Positions 14,167 through 25,134 of a stretch of 64,000 nucleotides of DNA are shown here, piece after piece. Location of the stretch: positions 493,188-557,187 of the forward strand of contig CAADRB010000037.1 in NCBI GenBank assembly GCA_900708905.1. The letters are read 5' to 3'. Numbering within the stretch: position 1 is the first letter of the stretch; the number at the start of each line of letters is the position of its first letter. The notes beneath the pieces are model-generated. The model ran no database searches. It was not told the origin of the DNA and was given only the letters and a program-made list of their open reading frames with translations. This DNA comes from Hymenolepis diminuta (Eukaryota > Platyhelminthes > Cestoda > Cyclophyllidea > Hymenolepididae). Position numbers and translations under genes: made by a program.

Positions 14167-14939
14167 TTTAACAATTTAAATAATAATATGAGAATGATCA
14201 ACTTTGAACCGAAAACATTTGAAACGAGTGAAAAATGAGGAGATAATAATTAATAATTAATTAATAATAAGTAATAACAATAATTAATTTTAAATCTCTG
14301 AATTTGTGATTTGAGGGAGTACGCTTTACTGAAAAATGTTATTTTTAGGGGCTGCTAGATCAAGTGCTTAATTAGCTAATAATTAAATATATTTAAGTAT
14401 ATTTATTAAAAAGTAGTTACTTAAGAATAACAAATGTTGAAATATGAACCTTAAGAAAATATTAAACGGGACTTAAATTGAACCGATTCTGTTTGTGATC
14501 CGCTATCGGCAAGTTAACAAGTGTGATATTTATTAAGCTACTTTAAATTTTAAAGCGGTCATGTCTTAATTGCTTTAATTAATTAGGCTTCAAAAATAGT
14601 GAATATTTATATTTTATTAATTATTGTATATTTATTTATTCATAGTTAGCATTTAAATGTTGTGTTAATTATTTAGCGTTATTTAAAAATATTCATTTTG
14701 AAATATATTTAATTATTAAAAATTTATAATTAGTTATTGATAATGCAAACATTATATTATATTCTTTATTAAATTACATTGTTATTTTTGGTGAAGCCTA
14801 GGCATGCATGTTTCAATTGTCACATGATAAGTTTTCGGAGGAACCCCAAATAGGGAAACTTTTGCAGCACCTGGGTACAGTTATAATATCAGTCGTACTT
14901 CTGCCACGTCTGAGGTCACGATTCGATTCATTTCGACGT

Positions 14940-15045
14940 ACAGCTAGTGAGCGGAATGGCAAACCGCACTGATTAAGTCTGGCTACTAAAGAGGGTGACG
15001 GAAATTGATTTCCTCATCAGAGGCGGCTTGTGATACCACTCTCTA
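14940..15045 (-). repeat. Dispersed repeat R2, copy 3 (reverse)
   Basis: On the minus strand it reads CTGATGAGGAAATC, CACCCTCTTTAGTAGCC and CAGTGCGGTTTGCCATTC, in the same order as copy 1. It lies next to a plus-strand partial copy, making a short inverted pair. Confidence 0.45.
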
Positions 15046-15084
15046 CCCAAGATGAGCCTTGAAAAATGCCTTTCTATATGGGCT

Positions 15085-15165
15085 TGAGAATTATTATATT
15101 GAGATGACTTCGTATTCTACCATCCCTCTTGTTGACTGTAATTAGTCAGCGCAGCCGGCTGTCGG
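15085..15165 (+). repeat. Dispersed repeat R2, copy 4 (partial)
   Basis: TATTCTACCATCCCTCTTGT, then TGACT and a diverged AGTCAGCGCAGCCGG, follow the middle of copy 1. The copy is truncated after that. Confidence 0.4.
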
Positions 15166-15459
15166 CTTCACAGAATGTATATATCCATTTTGTAGCCTCT
15201 GACTTAGCAGATGAACATGTCTGTCCAGAGGAATTCTTTTACTGGCAGACCGAAACAAGTAGCTCACAAAGAGGAATTGCTTTTGTTTGGAAAGAGGAAC
15301 TGGGGTCAATTATTGTTTAGACTGCCCGCCTTTGATCTACCAGCTTGCTGAATCACGATTCCACACCATTATCATACTGTTTTTAAGGCATTTGGGGCAG
15401 GAGAAGTCCATTCTTTCCTTACTACGGAAAAAACCTCCACTACATTTTAATCAGTTACG

Positions 15460-15732
15460 CTACTCGACTTCGAGATGTTGAGATTTGAAGCGACCAACAA
15501 TTTTCGAAGGAAATGGTACCGATGGTTTGTAAGATTCCTTCCTGTTAGAGTGATAGCAATAAAGTTCATCACTTATTGATTTCATGAAACGAATTGGGAG
15601 TTCAAAGTTTGCAGGATAATCAATCGTTAAATGCACTATGATAATCATCAAAGTACCTGTTCTTTCTTGAGATTGTGCCAATAGGGAAATAAGAACGAGA
15701 TTCAGAAGAAACAGAATGGTTTGCTTAGTCAT
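15460..15732 (-). CDS. Candidate small secreted protein or signal-peptide exon
   Basis: A 90-residue frame from the ATG at 15732 begins with a textbook signal peptide: MTKQTILFLLNLVLISLLAQ, then SQERTG. The frame is open further upstream (to 15891), but that extension has no features. A donor-like GTACTTTG follows the codons for ERTG, so the real product may be only this leader exon joined to something further along the minus strand. I found no clear second exon, TATA element or AATAAA. I do not recognise a family. Confidence 0.3.
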   Translation of the reverse strand: MTKQTILFLLNLVLISLLAQSQERTGTLMIIIVHLTIDYPANFELPIRFMKSISDELYCYHSNRKESYKPSVPFPSKIVGRFKSQHLEVE

Positions 15733-18700
15733 CAGAATGTCGGGAATGAATGAAAAGGAAGTAGGTTTGTGAAAATACAATACAGTGACTTCACCGGAGG
15801 CCCAGTGCCCAGAGAAGAAATCTAAGAATTCAGAAGTTACAGGATCAGTCCTCATCGGTACACATCCAGTCACGTGGATCGTCATCGCCACCGGTTAAGT
15901 CTAACCGATTAAACAGATGGTAGAATGGAAATCTTCCATACGAGCGACTCAAGGTATCTTAGCTATCCAAGTTAAATGTTTTGAACTGAAAAATGAAAAA
16001 TTTTCATTGCATATGTGCTTTAGATTGATCAAAGCTTGGTAAAATTCTCTGTACCGTTAGTTATTTTCCCAAATTGGCAGTAAAATCATATTTTACTGTT
16101 ACTTTATCACTTTAAATCGGTTAATGAGCATATTTGAGCTGAATAATAAATGAATGATTTTTGAATATAATTTAAAAGCAGGCAATATATCATCAGCAGA
16201 CAGGACAGAAACCAATCTTTTCAGTTGAATTGATGACTAATGGTTGAATTAAATGGAGCACATTGGCAAACTCAACCCATTTATCCCCTATCGTCCCTCT
16301 ATCAAATTCTGTTTTTCACAAAATGGGAGAATCAAGATAGCATCTTGTTTTTAAATAGTGGTGTGCAGTCATTCAGGGATTTGCTGTTTTTTGTTCGAAT
16401 TGCTGGTCTTGTATTGTGTACCACCACGCCTGAAAATGTGATGGTTGGCAAAATGGCTTATCAAGTTCTGCCATCAGTTGGCTCAATACAGGACGAGGAG
16501 AGAAAATACAGAAAAAATGGTATCCATGGCTAGCTGAATAGCATGAAAATGGGCAGTTGACTGCCCCACTTACCTTAATTCAAATGTCATAATCGTCTCC
16601 TGACTTATCCAAGATCTCCGGTGCTTAGTAATCGATGATTGACCTTGTCACCTCAGTTAATTTCTTCTTTCAAATATCTTAGTAGACCTGGTAGAGCAGT
16701 GCTTACTCCACGTGGACTCATACTATCTCTCCTATTGACGTACACTTACCCGATTTGAATTGCCTTCCCATAAGGAGGGATCTTCTGCCCAAGGAAGTTC
16801 CATTCTATTCTACATATTTTGCCTAGTCTTTAAAATTCTCATTAATTCTATAGAACAAAGAGAGATTTAGGCCTGGATCTCTTTATTAATATCTTTTTAA
16901 TTATTATAATTAATCGATTTTCCTACCCCAATTTTGAAATTTTATGAGTACCATCGACCCTGGATCAGGGTGTCTATTGTCTGTTATTACTAAAATCAAA
17001 TAAATGCAAGAAAAAGATAAGGCAGCCTAACTTCGAGTTAAGGAAAAAGGTTCCAGTGGAAGTAGAAATCAAGGAAGTGATTTGCGAATCCGGGTATTTA
17101 GATACAGGCGATACGGCAACACTTTAAATTTTCAAATTTTAGGGTCTTTCTCCGGATTTCCTTCTTGTTCGCGACGTCTGGAGCTCTTTGATTAGTTTAT
17201 TTTGTTGTGAGGGATTTTCATCCTCTTCAGATAACTTTTCATCGCGTAGGCAAGATACTAATCGGGCGATAAGAGCAAATAGATTACAACATCTGAAGCT
17301 AAAGGCCTTTAATTTTTTGCCGATTTCGTTCCTTTGAAATTATTCAACGCGTGTAGAATTAAACGAATTCTTTTTTAATGTAACTTGCTAGATGGAAGAT
17401 TTATTTATTCGCGCTTAAAAATATTTGGGCACTAAACGAATAGAGATATTCCACCAAAGCGTTCAATTACATTTATTCTTAGCAGGAATCAAAGTCTTAA
17501 ACTTCGGGGGGAGGGGGAGGTACCACACCCGACCTCTGAAATGCGCGCTTTCTTCTCGATCTGGTGTGTGGATTATGTAATAATGCAAGTTCTACTGAAA
17601 GCCAACTTTTGTTTAAGAAAACCGACATCCACAGTAGTTGTCTCCAATCAGAGCCCATTGCTCATGTAATTGGAAGGTCAAAACTAACACATCCACCTAC
17701 AACTTCCGGTTTCGTATTTTTTCTTTCATTAAAATTCAAAATTAACTTAGGTGAAAATCTTCTTTTAAACAGTTATTCGGACACCTTTTCTTCCGCCTAA
17801 AAGCGATCGGTTATTCGAAGCCACAACACAGCGTGGAAATAATGACTAACGCTGAGGGAGATTTTGAAGAAATTGCAGTTGAAGTTGAAAGGGGCGAATT
17901 CAAAAAGCATAATGCATTTTTGGTGCCTTTCATGTCTAGTAGGCGCAAACCGCATGATTCACGAATATAGGTGTAAGAAACTTTTTTCTCATAATTAATT
18001 TCCTTAAAACAAAGTTTTGAAGTTTTATGTAGCCTTAATCCTCTCCTTTGGAAATGGAAAGGATTGATCGAAGCATCTAGGAGAATATGACGTTCAATTC
18101 GGGGAAGGTCGATTAGAAACCGTTTCCAAGGTAAAATAATTACACTGTAATTCTTACATTAGTTGGTTAGTTAGTTACATTACTTCTAACTCGTCAGGTG
18201 TCAACTTTCTTCCTGGCCAGGTTTGGTTAAAGATCAGACGGTCAGAAATCCATCTCTCAAATTTCCTCCTTGGAAATACAGGAAATCCAAGTGAACAGAA
18301 TGAAAGCCATGAAAGGGAGTGAAGAAAATCTCGCATTGATTAGAATTTGCGGTGGTCTCTTATGTGAACTCCTGCTAACTCCTCTGAGTAGTGTAATAAA
18401 GGACGGTAACTCTCATAAAACAGATTGATCTGGATCTATGCTAACACTGTCTCTAAATGGAGAAAAATACGCTTTGGAGGATTAAATATTCGTCAGTGTA
18501 TAGAAGAGACAGCTAGGAGTACTTAAAGGAGGATGATATAACAATGTGGAGGTGGATTGAAGTCGTCAGATTGGAATACGCACCATAACACAACAAGCTG
18601 ACATTTTTCTAAGTTAGCGTTTTTCAAATATATTCATAACTTAACTTCAGGTTTCCTTCAATTCTCAACGGTCCCATTGGTTTACTTTCACTTCAAATAG

Positions 18701-21700
18701 TTTCAAATATCTGGACTTGAAGGTTATGATATCTACAGCACACCATCCTGCATTTCTCTCCCAAGTTTTAATGCTCTCTTGCTCTCAGTCGTCTTCCCTT
18801 CTCCCATCTCACTCCCATTAAGCTCACAGTTGTTAAGTAATACAGTCGATTACCTTTCTAAACTTGATTTTGATATGGCCGTTTTCAATCGTCACAATAT
18901 TCAATTCAACGGAAGTGGATTGACCGACTAAGGAACTAAGTTGAATTGTGTGGGCAGAATTGAAAAGAGCGAATATACTTTTGAATTCTAGTAATATTAT
19001 CCCTTGTCGAATGCAATTTCTAACGGTAGGGTTAACGAATGCATTAAATATAACCAACAGATGTGTTCCCCTTAAATATCTCAGGCATCGGAAAAACATC
19101 AGCATATGTTCTTTTTCCCGAAGGACTTGAAGTGCTCCACAAAATATGTCTATTCTTTGCTGTGTATTAAGTGAGTAATTATTAAGTAAGAAGGAAAATA
19201 AATCAGTGCATATATGACACTTTTTAAAAATATTTAAATATTATAATGAAATGTCAGTCCACAAATTCCATCCAGCGTCTTCTGTTCATTTCAACTAGCC
19301 GGTTTAATTTTAGAGTGAAAAAGGAGGTCTGATTTATGATAAGTGCTTTGGAAAGCATTTGACTGGGAAAGCAGTGAATAGTCCTGAATTGGGAATGAAA
19401 AGGGACATCGAAGGGAGGTCACAGCACCAAGATTTATCCCCTTACACTTTCATGCTGTCTCATAAGAAAAATTTGTTCATCGCCAGTCTTGTTTTCCTGG
19501 TCCTGACTGCAAGAAGAAGCATAAAAAGTACCTCCCTTTCAAGGTCGAATAAGTTTATATTAACTCTTTTGCTTTTAATCAGTGGATTAAATGATGACCT
19601 GCGCTAACTTTAAAAGTTAAGAAGACATATTCTTCCCTATACTCATCACAAAAACATTACATTTGAGGGTTTCAAGTATTAAAATCTGACATTTCATGGA
19701 CGTGTGGATTTCAGTAAATGTGGCGTATCGTAAACATTATTGAAAGTGAAAATTGGTTTTAAGTTTAAAACAGCGCTTGCTTATCCATTTGGAAAGCCTT
19801 CGAGACGAAATTAACACTGTCGCTAAGAGGAGATGGACACCATTAATCAAATTATCAAAATGGATTTCAACTTGTCCTTCTTATATTTACTTGAACTTTT
19901 AAGAATCTTTCGGTTTTGTTAACGCTTTAACCCGCCCCCAAAAAACTGCAAAAGCTTAGCTAAACAAAAGCGGTTTTTTTAAAAACTATGCAAAATGGGA
20001 CATTTAGGTTGAAATTTAAAGCATCACACTGAACAGAATGTGCACATCCTGTTAAAATGCAGTCTTGGATTCATAGAGGCATGGCCACTTAACTTCTGCT
20101 ATCTTCAGGGACTCAAATTTGTCATAAAGACATGTTATTATGCCAACTTCCAAGTTTATCACATGCTTCATTAAAGCAAACATATCCTAGAGAAATGCTC
20201 TAAGAAAAAGAGTATTTTGTAATTAAATATGTTTTAAGTTTTAAAAATAAGAGCGCGGAGGTCCTGACTTTTTGCCATTCACACTTTATTGGGATATTTT
20301 TGAGAAACATTAGCTAATAAAACGTTGATACAGTTGTTTAAAGCGGTGTATAAATCAGTGACGTCTCTCGTTGGCGCCATTGTCAAAATTCAAAATACTC
20401 TTTTAAAATGAAGTGCTTTTGCCAAAATCCATTAAAAGAATTATAAAATTTTAGGAAACCCAACGTCTGATGCTGTTAGGAAGGCTTATCAAGTGCTATT
20501 GTTGTACTCGAGAGAAACTCCCAAGCTTCATTATCAATTATTTTGATATGTACGACCACCGGTGGAGAAGGCATCGCTGCTGTGATTGGCTAACCAGGTA
20601 ACCAATCATTGATCACTTATTCAAGTCTCTGTAAGTAGATTAATTCTACCCAGTTTCCGAATTTTTGAGTCCTGTAAAAGACCAGACTGGTTAAAACGTC
20701 ACATATCAGAGTGTCATTCTCAGCATTAACCTCAGGTGTATTCTTTGTGCCTCAAAAGATCCTTTTAAATTAACAGTTCATATTCTTCCGAACTGAGATG
20801 AGAGGTGGTTAAAATCCAGTTCTAATAGACCAAACTTTACATCTACCCATTATTAGAAATCCGCTTATCGGAATAGCATAATTTAATTACACTGGTATCA
20901 ATTATACTTTAGCAATTATAATATTATTTAATCAAATAAATTAGTAAACTGAAAGAAAAATACTGCACCCATTACTATATTTACTGTCCAAACCTACATA
21001 TATAGGAAGATTAATTGGTAGCAATTACCGCGCACCCTTCATTAATAGTTTTACTGCACAACAAAATACGATTAGGGTTGTGGTGAAAAGTCTCATGAAA
21101 ACTACTGTCCCTTTTTATTCAACTTCCGCAATAGGCACACGATTCGTGAGTCAGTCTTCTCTGATAAATATGAAAAAATTTAACTTCTCAAATAGCCTCT
21201 TCGCGGGTGGCATATCTGACTGCAGAGGCGCCAGCATTCAGTTCCAAGTATTTACATGCAAATACAGTTCTTTTTGGAATTGAAAAGTCATCTGCGTCGC
21301 CAGCTCTACGGTCTGTTGCTCAAAGTGGCTTGTTTGAATAAACTTTGCGTTTCAAATGCTGTAAGTTAAATTTTGTACTTAGAAAGGCTCAGAGCAGTAC
21401 CAGAATGTGAGATTAAGTTCACCAGGTGAAGGGAAATTAGAGCTGTAGAACAAAGCGGGCTATGCAAACTACTTATAATACTTCAACGATAAGTAGCGTA
21501 AAGAACTACAATGTGGTTGATCGATGAGTGCTGGAAATAGGGCTAATGGAAGTTGGAGATAAGATTTAAAGCGTACTTATCTCAACATGCCGTCTTAATT
21601 TTAATTAATTCTTCATCAGATTTTCATTTTCTTAATTGTTTAATAATTTCAGTTTTAAGCCAGTTCTACATTTAACTTTTCCCGAGACCTCTAAAGTAAA

Positions 21701-22908
21701 CCCGAACTGCACCAAGAAAGTACACTCAACGCTATCAACTTATTCAGTCAGCAGACCTGACTTTTTGACTACCACGTAAACCGACCTATTCCAACTAGGC
21801 TGTCTTCAGCGCCTAATTTCTTTGGGTTCCCTCAAAATCACGCAGCTTCCTACACCACTGCATTCCCCTGTTGCACAACTGCCTGGACAACTTATTATCG
21901 CTATAGTCAATCAATAAAATTTCTGACCAACAGTCTTTGTACCTCTCTCTACAGATTAGACAGAAGATTCAGGAGGGGATTGCACTGGTAGGAAGAAGGG
22001 TATTTGAAGCCACAAATTATGGGCAGTGGGAATAGCTTAGGGTTACAGCAGAAGTATGCGCGTAAGAATTTTAGGAATCTAAAAGGTTAAAGATATGTGG
22101 TCTGGACTTTGGCAAACCTGTTGACGAATACATAGCAACAATTGACCTTAATAATATCAATGAAGGGAACAATCAGACATAATTCCTAATTCTGGTCAGA
22201 AGTACGGTAGACATAACAAATTTCGCAGAGAATCTGGAGAATCCGGAACATTTCCTCAGGAAATAATTTCTTTCAAAAGACTTGTTAACATCCCCACAAA
22301 TTAATTGTAAATCGGTCGATCCCTTCAGAAGAAGTATATTTTGGAGTTTTGGACCAGTTTAGAAAACTACACTGATATTTTGGTGCAAACTCTAATCTGA
22401 TATATTCAAGTGAATAACCGAAGGGGTTTTATTTATGCATCTAGAATGAACAGTTTGGACGTTTTCACGATACCATCCTCCATATTCCATCTCATTATGG
22501 CGCGGCCAAATTAATGTAATGAAATCTAATATTTGAAAACTGGAAATCATTCTGATTCTTCCATCCGTGTTGAGTTGTGATTCAAGATGGCAATGTATTT
22601 TCTGGAATCCATATTCGTCTCTTTCATATCAAGGAGAGTAAAATGAGATCGAAAGCAATGCAGGCACCAAACGGCTGTCAGGAGATATATCAGCTACAAA
22701 GACGCCTAACCGCCGGACAGAACAAAGTTTCAATACAACAGTACAGTTGATATTTCATGACTCATTTCAACCATGAATCATCCGTCATGGATATAGTGTT
22801 CGCAATATTCCTCACTCTCTATATTCAACCCGTTTTAAATACTTTGAAGTTTGACTTGCGATATTTCAAATCAGCTTATGTTCATTTGATTAAAAAAACA
22901 GGTAACAC

Positions 22909-23022
22909 AATTGTACTGATTTTCATAAAACAGGGATGTGAATTCTCTCCTACCTTCATTATCGCATATTTCCCGACCCACCTCTAAGTTTTCTAATGCC
23001 AGAAGATATCTAGCACCTGAAA
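22909..23022 (-). repeat. Left arm of the 114-base inverted repeat
   Basis: Read on the minus strand it begins TTTCAGGTGCTAGATATCTT and matches 23900-24013 on the plus strand, mostly with single-base changes. It encodes GARYLLALENLEV, then EICDNE and EFTSLFYENQYNC. The arms are separated by about 880 bases that hold the DCAF1 relic. Confidence 0.85.
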
Positions 23023-23500
23023 CTGTACGAGTAGTGTCTGCACCACTTCCAAATTCAGTCTAATACAGTGTTTGGCCGGTACAGGTAGGAGTTCAAATGG
23101 ACTCACATGTTCATGGATGTGATTAAACCATCGATTTCCAGAGTGCTGCATTGAGATGCTTTTCGGACTGTCAGAAAAATACGCTGATCTTAAAGAAATT
23201 CATTTGAATTTGTTTTACTTTCCTGAACTCTATCGAAATAGGACGTTCTTCTCTTCGAAAAATCTACTTGTTTCAGATTTGCGGCACTATTTATAACTGA
23301 ATCTGACATTTAAAACCACTTATTACAAAGAATTTAAACGATTAGGATCTTGTAATTGTGACTAACATTTAATATATCTAAAGGCTTTTTTATAATTTCC
23401 AGAAATTTGTTTATATGTGACGGCAAATTCAAATTTGGTCAGATAGACTTCTACTGTCAATTTTTCAGTAGCACTTATGTTTTCGAAATTGTCGTTTCGG

Positions 23501-23735
23501 TCTGCTCGAGAATTGGTGAACAACGAGGCGTGGAGGCATCAAAGTCAAGACACAGTTATGACGACAAAAAAGATGGCAAGATTTTCTGGCGCTCTTATTA
23601 TTTAGAATCTTCTAATGAAGACGATCGACGGACTCTGAAGACTCTGAAAGCTCCGGTGGTTTGCAATCGACCGACGAAGAAATAGACGTTTCCACTTTAC
23701 CTGAAGAAAACGGAACTCCCGAAGGAGGTAGCTAA
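23501..23735 (+). pseudogene. DCAF1: Broken copy of the DCAF1 terminal exon
   Basis: The plus strand repeats the acidic tail exon of the minus-strand DCAF1 gene at 30923-31183. SARE matches at the start, IFWRSYYLESSNEDD matches IFRRSSYSQSSDEDD, and the end DSEDSESSGG, then DVSTLPEENGTPEGGS and stop, matches EVSTLPEENEGPEEGSS. At least two frameshifts are needed to follow it. The acceptor TTTTAG of the parent is TTTCGG here. Homology continues into the parent's intron (CAGTAG-AC at about 23466) and past the stop (GAAATGTTCTAACGTATT, then AATTAACAAAATGC). It is therefore a DNA-level duplication, not a retrocopy. Confidence 0.85.
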
Positions 23736-23899
23736 TGAAATGTTCTAACGTATTCCCCCTTTCTATAGGCATAAAAATCTCAATGCCAGTTGACTGTGCT
23801 CCTCTACGTTTAATTAACAAAATGCGGCTTTATTATGAAAAAGGATCTTTTATTCGAAATTATAAATGATGATAAAAATTAATTCTTAAAATCATGCAT

Positions 23900-24013
23900 T
23901 TTCAGGCGTTAGATATCTTCTGGTATTAGAAAACTTAGAGGTGGATTGGGAAATATGTGATAATGAAGTTACGGGAGAATTCACATCTCCGTTTCATGAA
24001 AGTCAATGCAACT
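23900..24013 (+). repeat. Right arm of the 114-base inverted repeat
   Basis: It begins TTTCAGGCGTTAGATATCTT and encodes GVRYLLVLENLEV, then EICDNE and EFTSPFHESQCNC, before a TGA. The shared frame and the acceptor-like TTTCAG suggest that both arms come from one exon of an unrecognised gene. A different frame continues to a possible donor near 24072. Confidence 0.85.
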
Positions 24014-24210
24014 GCCCCCAATTCTGAAGATGTCACGGACAAACAGGCTCAAATTGAAAATCAAGCTCCAGAGGTATCTTTGTTTTTCATGGAAGACATA
24101 TTTTACCTTCTTCCCATTTTATTTATTTGTTTAAAGTTATACATCTCTATCACCCAATCGTATCTGTATCGCCGATTTATTACTAAGCCTCTTCCCTTCT
24201 CATTCAATGC

Positions 24211-24530
24211 TGTAGCGGATGCTACATCAATAAGCCTTTTTGCTGCAACTAGATAATCCTTCTAAGCAGTCCAGATGGCGTCTAGCAGAGTCCTCATTCA
24301 TAAATTTGCTCCCGAAGTCAGCTAGGCTGCTCCCGAAGTAGCGAGAACAAGAAAGGTGTTGAGTAGAGAGGGTTTACTGATCCGTAAGCGATGAGATAGT
24401 AAGAATTTTAAGCGAACAGAGCTCCTTATGAGTCGCTGTCCACTAGCTTGGTCCTTAAACACAAACAGCGCTAAGCTGCAGGGATACTGATTGCTGATTG
24501 GCTGAGGAGGTCTCCGCACGCGAACTCCAC
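24211..24530 (+). repeat. Dispersed repeat R1, copy B (about 320 bases)
   Basis: This is the partner of copy A. The flanking sequences are unrelated, which places the 5' boundary at TGTAGCGGAT. The opening hairpin TGTAG-cggatg-CTACA keeps both stems while the loop differs. The copy starts about 200 bases after the right arm of the inverted repeat. Confidence 0.85.
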
Positions 24531-24927
24531 AAACCCCAAAATAACAATGATAATTAATAGCCAAAATCGATTATTCCGGCTAGACAGTCTCGCACAGGGT
24601 GAGCAATAGGTTCTCCAGTTCCTCCTCCATTTCACCGTCTTCTGCTTGTGGTCAATTGGAAATCAATTGCTATTCGAACAGAGACAAAAGATTCGATCAA
24701 ACAGCTTGTTATTCATGGACACTGATGTATGCTAGTGACTTATCCGCGTCTCTTTTATCCCTTTTCTGGTGGATCCATTGACAAATAAACATAATGTTTA
24801 TATTTTCGATCAGTTTCACTCTTTCTAACCGTATCATTTCAATATTTTTTACTGCTGAAAGTATTTAGCCCATTTGAACTAAAGGTTGTATCTAAAAGAC
24901 GATTTGGTTATAGGGTATATAACTTAT

Positions 24928-25097
24928 ATGTCGAAGTCTAGCACTGGAAAAGTACATGAAGTCAGCGAAAAGACCTCTGCACGGTGAGTAGCTCGTTTTT
25001 TTTCTAATATTAATTAAACCAAACTTTTGACTATAGAGGAATGACTCAGCAGGGGTTACGGAGTCATCCTTATTGGGGTCAGCGCATTCATAGATAA
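24928..25097 (+). CDS. Candidate small two-exon gene or last two exons of one
   Basis: Exon 24928-24983 and exon 25037-25097 join in frame across a 53-base intron. The intron starts GTGAGTAG and ends in a T-rich tract with ACTATAG. The product would be 38 residues beginning MSKSSTGKVHEVSEKT and ending GLRSHPYWGQRIHR, then TAA. The frame is also open 13 codons upstream of the ATG (YLKDDLVIGYITY), so the first exon could be internal to a longer gene. TATATAA stands just before the ATG, and ATTAAA follows near 25132. I do not recognise the protein. The support is the good splice pair and the coding-like residue mix. It could be a relic like the DCAF1 copy 1.2 kb upstream. Confidence 0.35.
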
Positions 25098-25134
25098 ACA
25101 TATAAGGATACATCGAAGGTGCACATAAACATTA

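Larger units (their letters stand above)
14167..22908. other. Gene-poor region with repeat fragments
   Basis: It contains the R2 copies, the candidate signal-peptide frame and very AT-rich stretches (14.2-14.8 kb). The frame at 16240-16533 (FRDLLFFVRIAGLVLCTTTP and so on) has no family match. Nothing else could be supported. Confidence 0.45.

Noticed and set aside
14990..15045. Hammerhead-ribozyme-like CTGATGAG...GAAA in the reverse R2 copy
   Set aside because: GAAA follows CTGATGAG directly with no stem II, and the other copies read TTATGAGAAA. The pairing needed for a hammerhead is absent.
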